This document shows positions 1-6,109 of a DNA stretch of 6,490 bases, piece after piece (within the stretch, counting starts at the first letter, position 1; the number at the start of each line of letters is the position of its first letter). The position numbers and the translations under genes are program-made. The stretch covers positions 1 to 6,490 of the forward strand of contig JBFJVD010000175.1 of assembly GCA_041624375.1 (NCBI GenBank), read 5' to 3'. Below the pieces are notes generated by a model, which saw only the letters and a program-made list of their open reading frames with translations, searched no databases and was not told the origin of the DNA. Source of the stretch: JBFJVD01 sp041624375 (lineage in GTDB: Bacteria > Chloroflexota > Anaerolineae > Anaerolineales > E44-bin32).

Positions 1-1239
1 CGCCTGGCCCACCTGCCCGAGCAGCTGGTGGCGGAGTTCATCGAGATCGACTTCGTCCCGCGCCGCCGAGGCAAACGCGCGCAGGATCAGCTCGGCGTCG
101 TATTTCTGGCGATAGAAGCACCGGTCGATCGCCTGCTGGATGCGCTGGCGCAGCGGAGTGAACAGCGCGGCGATCAGCAGGGTGGAGCCGACGATCGCCA
201 CCTGGGATTCGGCCGGGAACACCTGCTGCAGCACAACCACACTCGCGAAGTAGGCGCCCACCAGCGCGCCGCTCAGCAAGGTGTAGACAATCGTTCGGTT
301 GATCAGGACGTCGATATCGAACAGACGGTAGCGCAGGATGGAGATCCCCAGCGACAAGGGCAGCATCGCCGAAAAGAGGTGGATCAGCGGAGTCCCAATC
401 AAGAGGGCGATGACCCGGCTTGGACTGGGTTCGGCGGGAGGAAAGCTCGTCCCGATGTAGCTCCAGAGCGGCACGACGGCAAACGCCCCCGCAAAGCCGA
501 AGACCACCCACTTGGTTTGCTGGCGCTCCTGGGGCGTGGAGACAAACCGGTAGCGGTAGATCTGGGTGTAGAGTGCCACCCCGAACATAATCACCACGCC
601 CATCAGCCAGGCGATCGTCGGAGGACCGGGCGCCTCCATAGTCTCCACCCGGGAGGACGCGGTCAGCACCAGCGGCACCGCCTCCAGCACAAGAAACAAC
701 AGCCCGACCACCTTCCAGGTCCAGCTGCGCACAAACCGGCCACTGGGGAAGGTCAGCAAGAGCAGCATGATCGCGCCGATGCCCAGGATGTCGACCAGTG
801 ACAGGAGCGGGCTCAAGGCAGGGAAGGCTCGCTCAAGCGAGTCGTCGCTTGAGGTGAAGAGCACGGAAGAGGTGTAGACCAGCGAGAAGCCAACCAGCAG
901 GCCCATCCAATCCGAGGACCTGCGGCGGTAGATCCATGCGGCCAGCACAAAGAAGATCAGCGAGTACAGCACACCGAAGCCGGTCCAGCCAAGATAGGTG
1001 GCATGTGCTGGCAGGCCGAGCATGGCCAGCTGCTCGACATCGGCAGCGGAGAACTCGACGAAGTCGCACAACACTTGCCCACACTGCGGCGGCGGCGTGA
1101 AGAGCAGCTGATAGCTGCCGATCGCCCACAGGCTGATGAGCAGAACGACCGCGACCAGCCAGCCGGCGCGCGCCAGGCCGGCCCATCCGGACGGAAGGTG
1201 CGTGGCGCCTGAGGTTTCGCCTTCCGGTTGACGGATCAT
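1..1239 (-). CDS. Polytopic sensor-like membrane protein, C-terminus beyond window (gene A)
   Basis: I translated 413 codons without a stop; the gene runs off the left edge. It resembles the multi-helix N-terminal sensory half found in front of many actinobacterial and Chloroflexota histidine kinases. About ten hydrophobic segments span residues 27-360. Family landmarks are FPSGRF (164-169), RQQTKW (239-244), LRYRLFDIDVLINRT (302-316) and IDRCFYRQKYD (371-381), followed by an amphipathic helix up to the edge. It is a paralogue of gene C (2727-4064), with the same landmark order and spacing. The extracytoplasmic loop after helix 1 carries C53 and C58, which gene C lacks. The ATG at 1237-1239 is the only standard in-frame start after the upstream stop; its ribosome site is weak (GAG). 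It lies 66 nt after the P450 gene. A kinase domain could still follow outside the window. The ligand is unknown; signal sensing is inferred from family architecture. Confidence 0.88.
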   Translation of the reverse strand, partial: MIRQPEGETSGATHLPSGWAGLARAGWLVAVVLLISLWAIGSYQLLFTPPPQCGQVLCDFVEFSAADVEQLAMLGLPAHATYLGWTGFGVLYSLIFFVLAAWIYRRRSSDWMGLLVGFSLVYTSSVLFTSSDDSLERAFPALSPLLSLVDILGIGAIMLLLLTFPSGRFVRSWTWKVVGLLFLVLEAVPLVLTASSRVETMEAPGPPTIAWLMGVVIMFGVALYTQIYRYRFVSTPQERQQTKWVVFGFAGAFAVVPLWSYIGTSFPPAEPSPSRVIALLIGTPLIHLFSAMLPLSLGISILRYRLFDIDVLINRTIVYTLLSGALVGAYFASVVVLQQVFPAESQVAIVGSTLLIAALFTPLRQRIQQAIDRCFYRQKYDAELILRAFASAARDEVDLDELRHQLLGQVGQA

Positions 1240-1305
1240 GCGGTCGCGCTCATCTCGTTGGGCTCCGCGGCGGTCAGCTGGCTGCCAGAAACGGTTGAGG
1301 AAACA

Positions 1306-2730
1306 TCAGGTCTTCCTCTGCCGGAGGACCATCGGCAGGCCGTTGCGCGGCCGCAACGTGATCAGGGCGTCCGGTTCCACGGGCCAGCCGGCCATCAGGT
1401 CGAGTTCGTAGCGCTGGCAAATCATCGCCAGGAGCAGTTGGGCTTCGACAAGCGCGAATCCTTTTCCAATACACTGGCGCGGCCCTCCGCCGAACGGGAA
1501 ATAGGCATAGCGCGGGCGGCTCTCGGATCGCTCCGGCAGGAATCGATCTGGATCGAAGCCTTCCGGGTTCTCCCAGAACTCCGGGTGGCGGTGGGTCACG
1601 TACGGGCTGATGGCGACAAATGAGTCGCCGGGGATGTGGTAGCCCAGAATCTCGTCATCTTCGATGGACTGCCGGTTGGTGATCCAGGCCGGCGGGTATA
1701 GGCGCATGGCTTCATCGAGCACCCGTCGTGTCATGTCCAGCCGGCCGAGGTCGTCCAGGCCGGGCGGTCGCCCGCCGAGCTTGCTGTCCAGCTCGTCCCT
1801 CAGCTGGCGGGCGGCAAGCGGGTGCTTGGAGAGCAGGTAGAGCGTCCAGGTGAGCGCGTTGGAGGTGGTCTCATGCCCGGCAAGGAATAGGGTGAGCACC
1901 TCGTCGCGCAGCTGCTGGTCGTCCATACGCTCGCCGGTTTCCTCGTCGCGCGCTTCGATTAGCAAGGTCAGCAGGTCATCTTCAGCCGGATCACGCCCGT
2001 TGCCGTCGGACCCGGCGGCGAGTGTCCGGCGTCGCTCGCCGATGATGTTCTGGATCACCGCCTCCACCCGCCGCAGCGCGGCGCGGAAGCGCAGGTTGCG
2101 CGGGGTGGGCAGGGCGAGCGGCGGGTAGAACGGCACGCGGAAGCGAAAGGTGACGTACTCCCCCAGGGTGGCCAGGGTCGGCTGCAGGGCCTGCGCCTGG
2201 CCTCGCATGCTGGTGCTGAACAGCGAGCGGCTGACGATCTCGAGCGTCAGCCGCATCATCTCGGCAGCGATGTCGACCGGCTGCCCTGCTTTCGCCGGCC
2301 GCTCCCAGGCGCGAAGCAGCTTCTGGGTCTCCTGCACCATCAGGTCGCCGAAGGCGGCGATGCGGCGCCGATGGAAGCTCGGCTGCATCAAGCGGCGCTG
2401 GCGCAGCCAGAACTCGCCGTCGCTGGTGACCAGGCCGTTGCCGACCAGCAGGCGGACGAAACCGAAGCCGAATGTCTGCTTGGTGTAGTTGTGGTTGTTG
2501 TCCTGCAGGATTCGCTGAACACCATCCGGATGGGTCACCTGATAGATGGGCATGGGTCCCAGGCGGTAGCGGACCACGTCTCCGTAGGTCCGGGCGGCAT
2601 CCATCACGAACTGCAGATTGTTCTGGAAAAGTCCCTGCGCATCGCCGAGCAGTGGCAGGCCGCGCGGGCCTGGAGGCAGCCTGCCACCGTTCATGTTTTT
2701 CCTGGGGGTGCGCATCTCTGCAGCGTTCAT
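1306..2730 (-). CDS. Cytochrome P450 (soluble, bacterial)
   Basis: This encodes a complete 474-residue heme-thiolate monooxygenase, normal length for a bacterial P450. All hallmarks are present in order: proline-rich PPGPRGLP near 19-26, C-helix WxxxR (W108, R112), I-helix AGHETT (284-289) with T288 for oxygen activation, ExxR (E340, R343), FDPDRF (392-397) and the heme loop FGGGPRQCIG with axial C420. There is no N-terminal membrane helix, so it should be cytoplasmic. The frame stays open upstream to 3582, but that stretch lies out of frame inside gene C. The start at 2728-2730 is chosen because GGAG sits 7 nt upstream and the ATG overlaps the gene C stop (ATGA), implying translational coupling. 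Substrate and CYP family cannot be read from sequence alone. No redox partner gene is in the window. Confidence 0.96.
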   Translation of the reverse strand: MNAAEMRTPRKNMNGGRLPPGPRGLPLLGDAQGLFQNNLQFVMDAARTYGDVVRYRLGPMPIYQVTHPDGVQRILQDNNHNYTKQTFGFGFVRLLVGNGLVTSDGEFWLRQRRLMQPSFHRRRIAAFGDLMVQETQKLLRAWERPAKAGQPVDIAAEMMRLTLEIVSRSLFSTSMRGQAQALQPTLATLGEYVTFRFRVPFYPPLALPTPRNLRFRAALRRVEAVIQNIIGERRRTLAAGSDGNGRDPAEDDLLTLLIEARDEETGERMDDQQLRDEVLTLFLAGHETTSNALTWTLYLLSKHPLAARQLRDELDSKLGGRPPGLDDLGRLDMTRRVLDEAMRLYPPAWITNRQSIEDDEILGYHIPGDSFVAISPYVTHRHPEFWENPEGFDPDRFLPERSESRPRYAYFPFGGGPRQCIGKGFALVEAQLLLAMICQRYELDLMAGWPVEPDALITLRPRNGLPMVLRQRKT

Positions 2731-4064
2731 CGGTCGTCTCCAGGTTCGCTTTTCGCGGCACGCTCCGGGTCGTCCGCGGGTGCCTGACGGTCTCTGCTCG
2801 TTGATCGGCGCTGGACGTCCTTCAGCCACAGGGTCACGATCGACGGCTGCATTGTTTCTCCGACCACAGCCACCAGGGTTTGCGAGAGCTCGTCGAGATT
2901 CAGCTGGTCGCGCAAGCGGAAGCTGAACGCCGCCAGGATTTGCTCGATATCGTATTTGCGCCGGTAGAAGCGCCGGTCGATGGCCCGCTGCAGCCGCACC
3001 CGCAGCGGGCTGAAGACGGCCGCGATCGCCAGGGTCGAGGCCACAACCGCCACCTCCGATTCGAGCGGGAACAGCCGCTGCAGAATGACCACGCTGGCCA
3101 GATAGACCAGCGCCAGGCTTCCAGTGAGCGAAAGGTAGACCAGGGTCCGGTTGATGAGGACATCGATGTCCCACAGCCGGTAGCGGAGGATGGCGACGAC
3201 AAAGGAAAGCGGGAAAATCAGCAGGACGACCGTGTAGAGGCTCCAACCGCCGAGCTGGAACACCACCGAGTAGGTAAAAAGCTCCGGGCCGATGCGTTGA
3301 TAGAGGATGTTCGGGATTTCCGGCAGGTCGATGAAGGGCAGCACCAGGTACGGCATGAAGTAGCCGAAGGGCCCGAGCGCCGCCAGACAGATCCCCAGGA
3401 TGGCCCATTTGGTTTGCTGCCGCTGGGTCGGGCTGGAGATGTATGCGTAGCGGTAGATCTGGGCGAAGACTCCCGAGCCGGACCAGATCAGCAGCACAGC
3501 AAACTGCAGCGCGAACGGCCAGTTCGTGACGCTGAGCTGCGACTGCGGTGCGAAGATAGATCCCAGAATCAGGATCGCCCAACCCAGCGCCATGCCGCGC
3601 GTCCAGCTCGGAACGAAGCGCCCGTCCGGGAAGATGTAGAGCAACACCACCCCGAACACCAGCCCGATGGCGGTGATCATCGTGTCCAGGCGCACATCGA
3701 GCAGCGCAGTCCCCTCGGGGTACATCAGGGTGAGCGGGATCAGCGCGCCATTTGTCACCAGGGTGAAAGCGGCGAAGAGCGCCAGCCAGTCGTCGGAACG
3801 GCGCCAGTAGACGATCGCCGCAATCACAAAATGGGCCAGGACCACGATGAGATTCAGCGTTGTCAGGTACGTGGCGTAGCGTGGCAGGGTGAGGTTGAGG
3901 TCCTCGATCGCCCGCGGGTCGGCGGTGGTCAGCAGCCGTTCAAACAGCGCCGGAACGCCGAGCAGCACCAGCGCCAGGGTCACGGCAGCGATCGTCGCCC
4001 ACAGCATACGGGCCACCAGCAGCAAAGTTCTGGGCCCGGTCTGCGGGCGGGCGGCGGCGGTCAT
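2727..4064 (-). CDS. Polytopic sensor-like membrane protein lacking a kinase domain (gene C)
   Basis: This is a complete 445-residue protein of the same family as gene A. About ten hydrophobic segments lie between residues 14 and 350. Landmarks are FPDGRF (145-150), RQQTKW (215-220), LRYRLWDIDVLINRT (293-307) and IDRRFYRRKYD (362-372). A helical, coiled-coil-like segment follows (about 373-400), then METMQPS-type residues around 403-408 and TLWLK (411-415). In histidine kinases with this N-terminus, GAF or kinase domains come after this point. Here only about 30 charged, probably disordered residues remain, with no H-box or ATPase motifs. It is therefore probably a sensor or scaffold acting through a partner, not a kinase. 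It starts 7 nt after the cytochrome c stop without a clear Shine-Dalgarno site, so reinitiation is plausible. Its stop overlaps the P450 start. Ligand and partner are unknown. Confidence 0.9.
   Translation of the reverse strand: MTAAARPQTGPRTLLLVARMLWATIAAVTLALVLLGVPALFERLLTTADPRAIEDLNLTLPRYATYLTTLNLIVVLAHFVIAAIVYWRRSDDWLALFAAFTLVTNGALIPLTLMYPEGTALLDVRLDTMITAIGLVFGVVLLYIFPDGRFVPSWTRGMALGWAILILGSIFAPQSQLSVTNWPFALQFAVLLIWSGSGVFAQIYRYAYISSPTQRQQTKWAILGICLAALGPFGYFMPYLVLPFIDLPEIPNILYQRIGPELFTYSVVFQLGGWSLYTVVLLIFPLSFVVAILRYRLWDIDVLINRTLVYLSLTGSLALVYLASVVILQRLFPLESEVAVVASTLAIAAVFSPLRVRLQRAIDRRFYRRKYDIEQILAAFSFRLRDQLNLDELSQTLVAVVGETMQPSIVTLWLKDVQRRSTSRDRQAPADDPERAAKSEPGDDR
2738..2741 (-). promoter_or_regulatory. 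Ribosome binding site for the P450 gene
   Basis: GGAG lies 7 nt before the ATG at 2730, inside the last codons of gene C. It decides the P450 start against the much longer open frame that extends upstream. Confidence 0.75.
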
Positions 4065-4071
4065 CGGTGAA

Positions 4072-4956
4072 CTAACCCCCGTCTGTTTGAACCGCTGTCA
4101 GCGTCAGGAGGTAGAGCCAGATCGCGCGCAGCTCGTCGTCGGTCATCTGGCTGATGCGTTCCCAAGGCATCAGTTCCGGGTTGAGCCTGTCGCCAAGCGG
4201 CGTGACGCCGGTGCGCAGGGTGGTCAAGAAATCGTCCTCCGTCCAGTTGGCCAGATCCCCCCCGCCGGTGAGGTTGAGGCCGGCGCCCGCCCCAGAACCG
4301 CCGGCGAAATCTTCGCCGTGACAGACGGTGCAGGAGGCCGAGAGGTAGCGGCCGTACTCCACCGTGACGCCCGGCTCGGGGCTGGATGGCCGAGACGCGT
4401 CGTGGTCGATAACCTCGGCTGCCAGCAGCGATGGGTCGCTCAAGAGCGCCAGCCGGTTGAGCGGCCCGATCGTCCGCTCCGGCAGCTCGTTGTCCAGCGG
4501 CGGCAAGCTTCTCAGGTAGGCGATAATGGCCGCCAGGTCTTCATCGGCGATGCGGTTGTAGACATGTGACGGCATTTGAAAGAGCGGCCGCCCATCTGTT
4601 CCCAGGCCGTGCCGGATGGCGCGGTCCCAATCCTCCACCCGGAAGATGTCGCCGATACCGCCGCGGCCGGCGGTCAGGTTGGCAGCGGCGATGCGGCCGG
4701 TCAGCGCGTGATCGAAGTACAGCGAACCATCCAGCTGCTCACCGTGGCACTCCTGGCAGAAGAAGATCGTCGCCACCAGGTGTTGGCCGCGGTCGATCGC
4801 AGCCTGATCCGTCGGCACCGGGATCGGCGCGACCTCAACCTGGTAGACGCGCGCCAGGCGCGTCTCCACACGCTGGCTCACCAGGTAGCTGCCGCCGATG
4901 GCCAGCGCGGCGACCCCAACCACCACGATCAGCAGCCAGCGAAGCGTCCTGCTCAC
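4072..4956 (-). CDS. Membrane-anchored diheme cytochrome c
   Basis: A 294-residue electron-transfer protein. One hydrophobic helix (about 7-26) is an uncleaved anchor or signal peptide. Two class I cytochrome c domains follow, each with a CxxCH heme site: CQECH (67-71) and CTVCH (209-213). Likely axial methionines are M128 (QMPSH) and M263 (LMPWE). The two sites share a CHGE-x-x-x-G pattern, so the protein probably arose by internal duplication. The domains should lie outside the cytoplasmic membrane. Related proteins are diheme c subunits of dehydrogenases and of respiratory complexes (COG2010 type), but no catalytic subunit is nearby, so the donor and acceptor are unknown. The start is a GTG, chosen because AAGGA sits 9 nt upstream and the anchor helix begins right after it. 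It follows the DUF6220-like gene by 45 nt and precedes gene C by 7 nt. Confidence 0.93.
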   Translation of the reverse strand: MSRTLRWLLIVVVGVAALAIGGSYLVSQRVETRLARVYQVEVAPIPVPTDQAAIDRGQHLVATIFFCQECHGEQLDGSLYFDHALTGRIAAANLTAGRGGIGDIFRVEDWDRAIRHGLGTDGRPLFQMPSHVYNRIADEDLAAIIAYLRSLPPLDNELPERTIGPLNRLALLSDPSLLAAEVIDHDASRPSSPEPGVTVEYGRYLSASCTVCHGEDFAGGSGAGAGLNLTGGGDLANWTEDDFLTTLRTGVTPLGDRLNPELMPWERISQMTDDELRAIWLYLLTLTAVQTDGG

Positions 4957-4965
4957 CCGGTCCTG

Positions 4966-4970
4966 TCCTT
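4966..4970 (-). promoter_or_regulatory. Ribosome binding site deciding a GTG start
   Basis: AAGGA lies 9 nt before the GTG at 4956 of the cytochrome c gene. It supports this non-ATG start. The nearby ATG at 4973 is in another frame and ends after six codons. Confidence 0.65.
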
Positions 4971-5001
4971 CATGCTGTCGTCCGCCGGCTCCATGGCCGG
5001 A

Positions 5002-5403
5002 TCAGGCGGCTTCTGCTGCGACCGGCAGATGCGCCTGCTGTGTTTGCCAGGCACGCCTGGCAATTGCGAATGCGGTGGCAAACAGAACCAGTGCCAGCAC
5101 CGGATGAAGGGCGGCCACCAGCGGTGGTTCGCGGATGAAGATGACAAAATCCGCCAGCAGGAGGTAGTTCACGAAGAGCAACGCGGTGAGCCCCTTGCTG
5201 GATCGCGAGTAGCCGCCGAAGAAGACCAGCACCAGCATGAGCAGGGGCAGCAGACCCAGGGTGTGGTCCAGCCCGATGTGCGTTTCCCAGTTTCCACGAC
5301 TGCCGAAGAGGCCTAATCCGGCGATGAACACCTGGATCAGGATGCCGGCGACGAAGAGCCAGGCGAAGAGCAGGTAAAGAATGCGGACGATCCGGCGGAT
5401 CAT
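5002..5403 (-). CDS. DUF6220-like four-helix membrane protein (gene E)
   Basis: A 133-residue integral membrane protein with four predicted helices near residues 6-31, 46-64, 70-90 and 95-116, and a short polar tail. The N-terminus (MIRRIVRILYLLFAWLFVAG), the overall size and the HIGLDH motif at 42-47 recall the DUF6220 family, whose function is unknown. I make this assignment from memory of the family with moderate certainty. H42, H47 and H100 sit at or inside helix ends and could bind a metal or heme, but this is inference. An ATG six codons upstream (5421) is rejected as start because AGGAG lies inside those codons, 10 nt before the ATG at 5403, and nothing precedes 5421. It leads the tight gene group with cytochrome c and P450 and follows a 198-nt gap. 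Confidence 0.85.
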   Translation of the reverse strand: MIRRIVRILYLLFAWLFVAGILIQVFIAGLGLFGSRGNWETHIGLDHTLGLLPLLMLVLVFFGGYSRSSKGLTALLFVNYLLLADFVIFIREPPLVAALHPVLALVLFATAFAIARRAWQTQQAHLPVAAEAA

Positions 5404-5413
5404 GTTTGTTGTT

Positions 5414-5418
5414 CTCCT
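5414..5418 (-). promoter_or_regulatory. Ribosome binding site moving the gene E start downstream
   Basis: AGGAG lies 10 nt before the ATG at 5403. It overlaps what would be codons 2-3 of the longer frame starting at 5421, arguing that 5403 is the true start. Confidence 0.65.
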
Positions 5419-5600
5419 CATAGGAAGCTGCTAGACGGCGCCGGGCGTTCGGCGCCAGGTGAACGGCCCAGCATGGCGAAAACCTGCCATAAATGAAATC
5501 GAACGCGCGTTGCTGCGTGGATTGGTTTCAAATGCACCGACGGTTTGGTCTCTTCAGTGTACGGCCAGCCGCCGAGTTTTTCCAGCCGCGTCTCCTTCAT
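5418..5600 (-). CDS. Doubtful 60-codon open frame between genes F and E
   Basis: The frame begins one base after the stop of gene F and its TGA overlaps an ATG at 5421. It encodes 60 residues with mixed charge, no membrane helix and no motif I recognise. There is no ribosome site before its ATG, and its second half has AT-richer third positions than the neighbouring genes. A leader region that happens to be open is the more likely explanation. It is listed only because the position fits a tightly packed operon. Confidence 0.13.
   Translation of the reverse strand: MKETRLEKLGGWPYTEETKPSVHLKPIHAATRVRFHLWQVFAMLGRSPGAERPAPSSSFL
5437..5456. other. GC-rich hairpin upstream of gene E
   Basis: A perfect 7-bp inverted repeat, GGCGCCG and CGGCGCC, encloses a 6-nt loop. 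It ends 33 nt before the gene E start. No T-run follows on either strand, so it is not a standard intrinsic terminator. In the transcript it could slow RNA decay or affect translation of gene E; neither role is shown. Confidence 0.4.
5556..5584 (-). promoter_or_regulatory. Weak candidate sigma-70-type promoter
   Basis: On the minus strand TGGAAA (5579-5584) and TACACT (5556-5561) are separated by exactly 17 nt, each matching four of six consensus positions. It sits just after the stop of gene F, in the only gap large enough for an internal promoter, and would give a leader of about 145 nt before gene E. In GC-rich DNA such matches occur by chance, so this is only a candidate. Confidence 0.22.
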
Positions 5601-5601
5601 G

Positions 5602-6090
5602 TCAGAAGGGTTTGAAGATCATGAGCCACAGGATCAGCGCCCAGCCGCCGCCGCCAATCAGCGCCATGAGCCAGGGTCGCCCGAGCTCGATCACGGCCTG
5701 GATCTCCTGCCGGCTTCCCACCTCGCCCGCCGGCTGTTCTTTGTTCCCTTCCATGTAGGGCAAGCCGACCACTTTGCGCAATGAGTGGTAGTGCCGCTGG
5801 GTCATCACCCCCATGATGATCCCCATTGCAATCAAGAGTGCCAGTGAAATCCAGATCCAGGCTTCCCCCCACCAGCGTCCCATGAAGCCAAGTGCGATAC
5901 CGGCGATCAGCAAGCCCAGAAAACTGATCATGAAGACCAGCCAGGAGGTGCTCGAAACATTCAACAAGGCCTGGATCCGATTCGGATCGTCTTCGCCTTT
6001 CAGCCGAAAGGCGATGATCGCTGCAGCGCCATGGGACATCATGAAGATGAAGCCGCTCAGCACGTGGAGGAAGAGGATCCAGGGATACAT
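5602..6090 (-). CDS. Four-helix integral membrane protein, DUF2269/CopD-like (gene F)
   Basis: A complete 162-residue membrane protein with helices near residues 4-28, 49-70, 76-96 and 138-158. A charged loop at 98-135 lies between helices 3 and 4. Helix 1 carries H9 and H20 in an LHVLSG...SHG pattern, and H100 and H102 follow helix 3. This first-helix pattern recalls small membrane families such as DUF2269 and CopD-type proteins, but I cannot assign one firmly. Histidines near the membrane would suit heme or metal binding, which is inference. The ATG at 6088-6090 is supported by GGAGAG 8 nt upstream. It starts 19 nt after the stop of gene G, so the two are probably co-transcribed. A 198-nt gap separates it from gene E. 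Confidence 0.85.
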   Translation of the reverse strand: MYPWILFLHVLSGFIFMMSHGAAAIIAFRLKGEDDPNRIQALLNVSSTSWLVFMISFLGLLIAGIALGFMGRWWGEAWIWISLALLIAMGIIMGVMTQRHYHSLRKVVGLPYMEGNKEQPAGEVGSRQEIQAVIELGRPWLMALIGGGGWALILWLMIFKPF

Positions 6091-6098
6091 GCAGCTTG

Positions 6099-6104
6099 CT
6101 CTCC
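6099..6104 (-). promoter_or_regulatory. Ribosome binding site for gene F
   Basis: GGAGAG lies 8 nt before the ATG at 6090, in the 19-nt gap after gene G. It confirms the start of the DUF2269/CopD-like gene. Confidence 0.7.
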
Positions 6105-6109
6105 AGACG

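Noticed and set aside
28..801. 257-codon plus-strand open frame resembling the one at 2880
   Set aside because: Antisense to gene A. It resembles the other antisense frame only because A and C are paralogues.
1240..1305. Terminator or promoter between the P450 gene and gene A
   Set aside because: Only a short CTGG/CCAG stem is visible, with no T-run and no convincing -35/-10 pair.
1306..3582. P450 with a 284-residue N-terminal extension
   Set aside because: The extension is gene C read in the wrong frame; GGAG and the ATGA overlap place the start at 2730.
2880..4070. 396-codon plus-strand open frame
   Set aside because: Fully antisense to gene C; the product is dominated by Q, R, D, E and H with no motif, typical of the complement of a GC-rich membrane-protein gene.
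3889..4569. 226-codon plus-strand frame across the C/cytochrome c boundary
   Set aside because: Antisense to two well-supported genes, and no recognisable domain.
4983..4999. Inverted repeat CCGGC/GCCGG between gene E and cytochrome c
   Set aside because: Only a 5-bp stem and no T-run; expected by chance in GC-rich DNA, so not called a terminator.
4953..5147. 64-codon minus-strand frame ending at the cytochrome c start
   Set aside because: Mostly gene E in another frame; its rich W, H, P and S composition has no motif, and the cytochrome c gene has its own ribosome site.
4576..5316. 246-codon plus-strand frame
   Set aside because: Antisense to cytochrome c and gene E, with shadow-like composition.
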